From: Soonwooa buanensis
GTDB lineage: Bacteria; Bacteroidota; Bacteroidia; Flavobacteriales; Weeksellaceae
Length of the DNA: 64,000 nucleotides
NCBI RefSeq assembly: GCF_900167905.1
Contig: NZ_FUYZ01000002.1
Span: 186,001 to 250,000, forward strand
Reading direction: 5' to 3'
Part shown: piece by piece, positions 60,662 to 64,000 of the stretch
Position numbering within the stretch: position 1 is the stretch's first letter
How the letters are laid out: each line of letters opens with the position of its first letter
Notes under the pieces: model-generated
The model's database searches: none
Told to the model about the DNA's origin: nothing
What the model saw: only the letters and a program-made list of their open reading frames with translations
Position numbers and translations under genes: made by a program

Positions 60662-61225
60662 TCAACCTCTCGATAACGCCAAAATACAATCTTCGCGAAT
60701 TTTCCAAATTTCGTCAATAGAATAGGGGATTTCGGGATGTTGGTCGAGCCAATCTTCCAAGAAGTTTTGGTGATATTTAACTTTAAAATCTGTGATTTGC
60801 TCAGGCTGAATTTCGATTTCTTTTAAAAGTTGAGATTCAAAATTTTCTTTGCGCCAAGTTCGACTTGTAAAGTCAAGAATTTGATGATTCCATTTTAGAT
60901 AATTATGCGCTTCGGGAATGTAATCGAGTTGATGTTGCTCCAAGACTTCTTTAATTTGTGGCGCATTGTCGGCATTCATTTTAAAAATTCCTAAAATTAA
61001 TTGAAAGTCGAATTTTTGATTTTCGTCCGCCAAACGTTTTAACAAAGCATGTTTGGTGCTACAAGTTCCAAAATTATCATTAAGAACTGCAAGCATATTA
61101 TTTTTGTCAAGATTCCTTTTATAATCCATGTTTTGAACAAAATGTGCAGCTTCTAGAAAAGTCGTTTTTCCAGTATTAAGAAAGCTTTCGGAAATTATTT
61201 TGTCCGATTGGATGTCAAAATTCAT
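60662..61225 (-). CDS. Conserved-looking protein with transglutaminase-like triad
   Basis: A 187-residue soluble protein: FLEAAHFVQNMDYKRNLDKN, then NFGTCSTKHALLKRLADENQ with a candidate Cys, and IPEAHNYLKWNHQILDFTSR, where a His followed by Asp about ten residues on fits the second and third members of a Cys-His-Asp triad as in transglutaminase-like hydrolases. The final section is helical. It is alone between the large exported protein and pyrG. The triad call is an inference by motif only. Confidence 0.65.
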   Translation of the reverse strand: MNFDIQSDKIISESFLNTGKTTFLEAAHFVQNMDYKRNLDKNNMLAVLNDNFGTCSTKHALLKRLADENQKFDFQLILGIFKMNADNAPQIKEVLEQHQLDYIPEAHNYLKWNHQILDFTSRTWRKENFESQLLKEIEIQPEQITDFKVKYHQNFLEDWLDQHPEIPYSIDEIWKIREDCILALSRG

Positions 61226-61483
61226 CTTTTAAAATTTGTCGCTAAAGTAAGACATTACAAAGAGTCTGTTTAAATTTTATTGCTAAAATTTTCATAGCTA
61301 TTTTGATATGAATTTTTTGATTCATATTTAAAGATTTAGCGGGCTAAATCAAAAATGTGAAATGAAAAATTAGCTTAAAAGAGCATCAAAATTTAGCAAA
61401 GACAGTTTAGCAGTAAGACTAAAAAACTTCGTTAAAATTTTTAAACTGACTCTAAAATTATTAAATATTTAAGAAGTCTAAAA

Positions 61484-61515
61484 TTGCTTTTCTAGTCCGT
61501 ATGCTTTAACTTTGC
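61484..61515 (+). promoter_or_regulatory. Promoter of pyrG
   Basis: TTG (61484-61486), 20 bases, TAACTTTGC (61507-61515). The -7 box overlaps an upstream TTG codon, which helps to exclude that codon as the pyrG start; the leader is at most about ten bases. Confidence 0.75.
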
Positions 61516-61529
61516 ACAAACCTAATCTA

Positions 61530-63143
61530 ATGAGTAAAAAAGAAACGAAGTACATCTTTGTAACAGGCGGTGTTACTTCTTCACTGGGTAAAGGAATTGT
61601 CTCTGCTTCTTTGGGACTTTTGTTGAAATCACGAGGTTTTAGCGTTACTATCCAAAAACTTGATCCTTACATTAATATAGATCCCGGAACACTTAATCCG
61701 TATGAGCATGGCGAATGTTATGTCACAGAAGATGGTGCTGAAACCGATCTTGACCTTGGTCACTACGAGCGTTTTCTTGATAGCCAAACAAGTCAAAACA
61801 ATTCTGTAACAACTGGAAAAATCTATCAAACGGTTATCGAAAAAGAACGTCGTGGCGAATTTCTAGGCAAAACGGTACAAGTTATTCCGCACATCACTAA
61901 CGAAATTAAGCGTCGTGTTAAAATTTTAGCAAAGAAAAATTACGACATCATCATCACCGAAATTGGTGGAACTGTTGGAGATATCGAGTCTTTGCCGTAC
62001 ATCGAAAGTGTAAGACAATTGCAATGGGAATTGGGCAAAAATAATTCGATGGTGATTCATTTAACACTGTTGCCATATTTGGCTGCAAGTGGTGAGTTAA
62101 AAACAAAACCGTCGCAGCACTCGGTTCGTCAATTGATGGAAAGCGGTATCCAAGCGGATGTTTTGGTATGTCGTACAGAGCACAAAATCCCGAAAGACTT
62201 GCGTGCAAAGTTGGCGCAATTCTGTAATGTTGCTTTAGAAAACGTGATCGAATGTAAAGATATGGACACGATTTATGAAGTGCCAGTTGATTTACAAAAG
62301 CAAAATTTCGATGAGGTTGTTCTTAAAGAATTAAACCTTCCTTATAATAAAGAAGCCGATCTTAAAGATTGGAAAACTTTCCTTAAAAAATACAAAAACC
62401 CGAAACGTAGCGTTAATATCGCTTTGGTTGGGAAGTATGTATCGCTTCAAGATTCTTACAAATCGATTGCAGAAGCTTTTATCCACGCAGGTGCAGATTT
62501 GGAAACCGATGTTAATGTGAAATGGGTTTACAGTGGCGATTTGACGGAAGATAATTTACAAGAAACGTTTAAGGATATCGATGGTATGTTAATTGCTCCA
62601 GGTTTTGGTGATCGCGGTATCGAGGGGAAAATCTTAGCAGCAGAATACGCACGTGTTAACAATATTCCGACTTTAGGAATTTGTTTGGGAATGCAAATTA
62701 TGACTGTTGAATTTGCTCGTAACGTTCTTGGACACGTAAAAGCTAACAGTACCGAATTTGATACAGCGACAGTTGATCCAGTTATTTCGATTATGGAAGA
62801 ACAGAAAAATGTTGTTGACAAAGGTGGAACAATGCGTCTTGGCGCTTGGAAATGTGCTTTGAAACCGAATTCTAAATTAGCGGAAATCTACGGTGTTAAA
62901 ACAATTTCGGAAAGACATAGACATCGTTACGAATTCAATTCTGATTATAAAAAAGAATTCGAGGATAAAGACATGATGATTTCTGGTCAAAATCCTGAAA
63001 CGGGACTTGCCGAAACCATCGAGTTAAAAGAGCATCCTTTCTATGTTGGTGTTCAATATCATCCAGAATATAAGTCGACGGTCGCAACACCGCATCCTTT
63101 GTTCAAAGCTTTGATAACAGCAGCTAGCAAGAAAAAGAAATAA
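61530..63143 (+). CDS. pyrG: CTP synthase
   Basis: A 537-residue enzyme that aminates UTP to CTP using glutamine. The amidoligase half starts YIFVTGGVTSSLGKGIVSAS (P-loop-like) and includes PYINIDPGTLNPYEHGECYV and ITEIGGTVGDIESLPYIESV. The glutaminase half has APGFGDRGIEGKI, the nucleophile Cys in LGICLGMQIM, and the His/Glu of VQYHPEYKST. The start is ATG 61530, because a TTG at 61512 would fall within the promoter. A terminator and yidC follow on the same strand. Confidence 0.98.
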   Translation: MSKKETKYIFVTGGVTSSLGKGIVSASLGLLLKSRGFSVTIQKLDPYINIDPGTLNPYEHGECYVTEDGAETDLDLGHYERFLDSQTSQNNSVTTGKIYQTVIEKERRGEFLGKTVQVIPHITNEIKRRVKILAKKNYDIIITEIGGTVGDIESLPYIESVRQLQWELGKNNSMVIHLTLLPYLAASGELKTKPSQHSVRQLMESGIQADVLVCRTEHKIPKDLRAKLAQFCNVALENVIECKDMDTIYEVPVDLQKQNFDEVVLKELNLPYNKEADLKDWKTFLKKYKNPKRSVNIALVGKYVSLQDSYKSIAEAFIHAGADLETDVNVKWVYSGDLTEDNLQETFKDIDGMLIAPGFGDRGIEGKILAAEYARVNNIPTLGICLGMQIMTVEFARNVLGHVKANSTEFDTATVDPVISIMEEQKNVVDKGGTMRLGAWKCALKPNSKLAEIYGVKTISERHRHRYEFNSDYKKEFEDKDMMISGQNPETGLAETIELKEHPFYVGVQYHPEYKSTVATPHPLFKALITAASKKKK

Positions 63144-63149
63144 AATTAA

Positions 63150-63180
63150 TGAATGACCTAAAGTATTTTTTTAGGTCATT
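63150..63180 (+). terminator. Terminator of pyrG
   Basis: GAATGACCTAAA, a short T-rich loop and TTTAGGTCATTC form a stem seven bases after the pyrG stop; the trailing T-run is short (GTCTT), so termination may be partial. Confidence 0.65.
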
Positions 63181-63322
63181 CGTCTTATTATCAGGATGAT
63201 AAAGATTAGTCAGCTAAAAGTAGTTATCTGAAAAATAAATCTTATTTTTGTCCTCTTAAAATTTAATTAAAAAGAATTAGAAATTTTCGGATTTCGAATT
63301 CAGAATTTTCAAATTATTACGA

Positions 63323-64000
63323 ATGCAACAGAACAACGGACTGGACAAAAATCAGTTAATTAGCTTCGGTGTACTATCTCTACTTTTGATAGGTTTTATG
63401 CTCTATTTCCAAAATAGACAAGCCTCAACAGAACAAGAGAATATCGCTAATCAAGCTAAAAAAACTGAGCAAACAACGGCGGCTAAAGCTAATGCTGCAA
63501 CCGAGCTTAACGCAAATGTTACGCCCAACGCGATACAAAAAGTTAATCTTAAAAATGATGAGCTTAGCTTAGAGTTTTCTAGCCTTGGTGGACAAGTGTC
63601 TTCTGTGAGACTTAACCAGTACAACGCTTACGACGGTAAAAATAAAAACAAACCTCTTTACCTTTTCAGTAACAAAAATGCTGAATATGGTTTTGAGTTT
63701 AAAGATAAAGCTGGCAAAATCGTTAACACAAAAGATTTGGTGTTTACACCAAGTGTTGCTGGAAATACGGTGACGTTGACAAGCCAACTTAGTGGTGCGA
63801 CCATCCAATTTATCTATACATTAAGTCCAAAATATACTTTAGATTTTAAAGTAAGAACACAAGGTTTAGCAAATTTAACTTCGGATAAAAATGCAACTTT
63901 CAAATGGAATTACAACGTTAGAGAATCTGAAAAAGGTCGTGCACAAGAGCAAACGCATACCGAATTTACTTATGCTTTTGACAATTATAAAGCTTACGAT
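63323..64000 (+). CDS. yidC: Membrane protein insertase YidC (partial, 5' part)
   Basis: The first 226 residues are visible and the gene runs off the window. An N-terminal helix (ISFGVLSLLLIGFMLYF, about 13-29) is followed by an Ala/Thr-rich linker and the periplasmic beta domain (ELSLEFSSLGGQVSSVRLNQ, YTLSPKYTLDFKVRTQGLAN). This matches the long Bacteroidota form of YidC, which inserts and folds inner-membrane proteins with or without SecYEG. A -7-like TATTTTTG lies at 63243-63250. It follows pyrG by 179 bases, as in many flavobacteria. Confidence 0.95.
   Translation, partial: MQQNNGLDKNQLISFGVLSLLLIGFMLYFQNRQASTEQENIANQAKKTEQTTAAKANAATELNANVTPNAIQKVNLKNDELSLEFSSLGGQVSSVRLNQYNAYDGKNKNKPLYLFSNKNAEYGFEFKDKAGKIVNTKDLVFTPSVAGNTVTLTSQLSGATIQFIYTLSPKYTLDFKVRTQGLANLTSDKNATFKWNYNVRESEKGRAQEQTHTEFTYAFDNYKAYD

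Noticed and set aside
61512-61529. TTG start for pyrG
   Set aside because: The codon lies in the -7 promoter box; ATG 61530 gives the usual N-terminus.

Overview
The window is low-GC chromosomal DNA of a member of the Bacteroidota, most likely a flavobacterium of the Chryseobacterium/Kaistella group (Weeksellaceae). The evidence is GldD (a gliding/type IX secretion lipoprotein), a type IX sorting tail, TonB receptors with a carboxypeptidase-like plug, RteC, and promoters of the Bacteroidota form TTTG-N19-TAnnTTTG. The genus is an inference from protein style; no database search was run.

Region 1 (1-41491) is dominated by a 41-kb integrated element in the 3' end of a tRNA-Asp gene. The left junction is the intact tRNA at 296-369. 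The right junction is a 19-bp copy of the tRNA 3' end at 41473-41491, followed by two more tRNA-Asp genes with matching spacers. A tyrosine recombinase (619-1863) lies just inside the left end, and a 24-bp repeat (22/24 identical) lies just inside each end. Inside, in order: a methyltransferase pseudogene, three tandem paralogous exported proteins, an IS982-family copy with perfect ends and a 9-bp target duplication but a frameshifted transposase, TPR/AraC-type membrane regulators with a GLUG/T9SS protein, an integrase fragment, a small secreted peptide coupled to a PLD-like protein, and a RteC/HTH/replication/DnaC-like module. A stress and repair block follows: ferritin, bacteriophytochrome plus heme oxygenase, the four-gene ligase-associated repair operon (ligase, DEXH helicase, PdeM, MBL exonuclease), a short-chain dehydrogenase, a catalase-like protein, a PNPOx-like protein, KatE, and the radical SAM/DUF4130 pair interrupted by a lipocalin. 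The right end carries repeat-rich non-coding DNA, a nested palindrome before a DUF6943 gene, a four-gene operon of unknown function with a DUF5675 protein, and a small DNA-binding protein. No relaxase, coupling protein or type IV secretion gene was seen, so the element looks mobilisable or defective rather than self-transmissible.

Region 2 (41520-64000) is ordinary core chromosome. It holds two tRNA-Asp genes, a lipoprotein, an M13 peptidase, two parvulin-type periplasmic chaperones, a PfkB kinase and gldD on the minus strand, the divergent rplS, then a TonB-dependent receptor, mltG and dapF on the minus strand. On the plus strand follow a PAP2 phosphatase, an ECF sigma factor overlapping lipA, a large exported protein, pyrG and the start of yidC. 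Most operons end in clear hairpin terminators.

The least explained items are the DUF5675 operon (39115-40708), the nested palindrome at 38377-38507, the 125-bp attC-like palindrome at 37484-37608, the exported triplet (3095-5614), and an outward promoter at the right end of the element that may feed the two tRNAs cut off from their own promoter.
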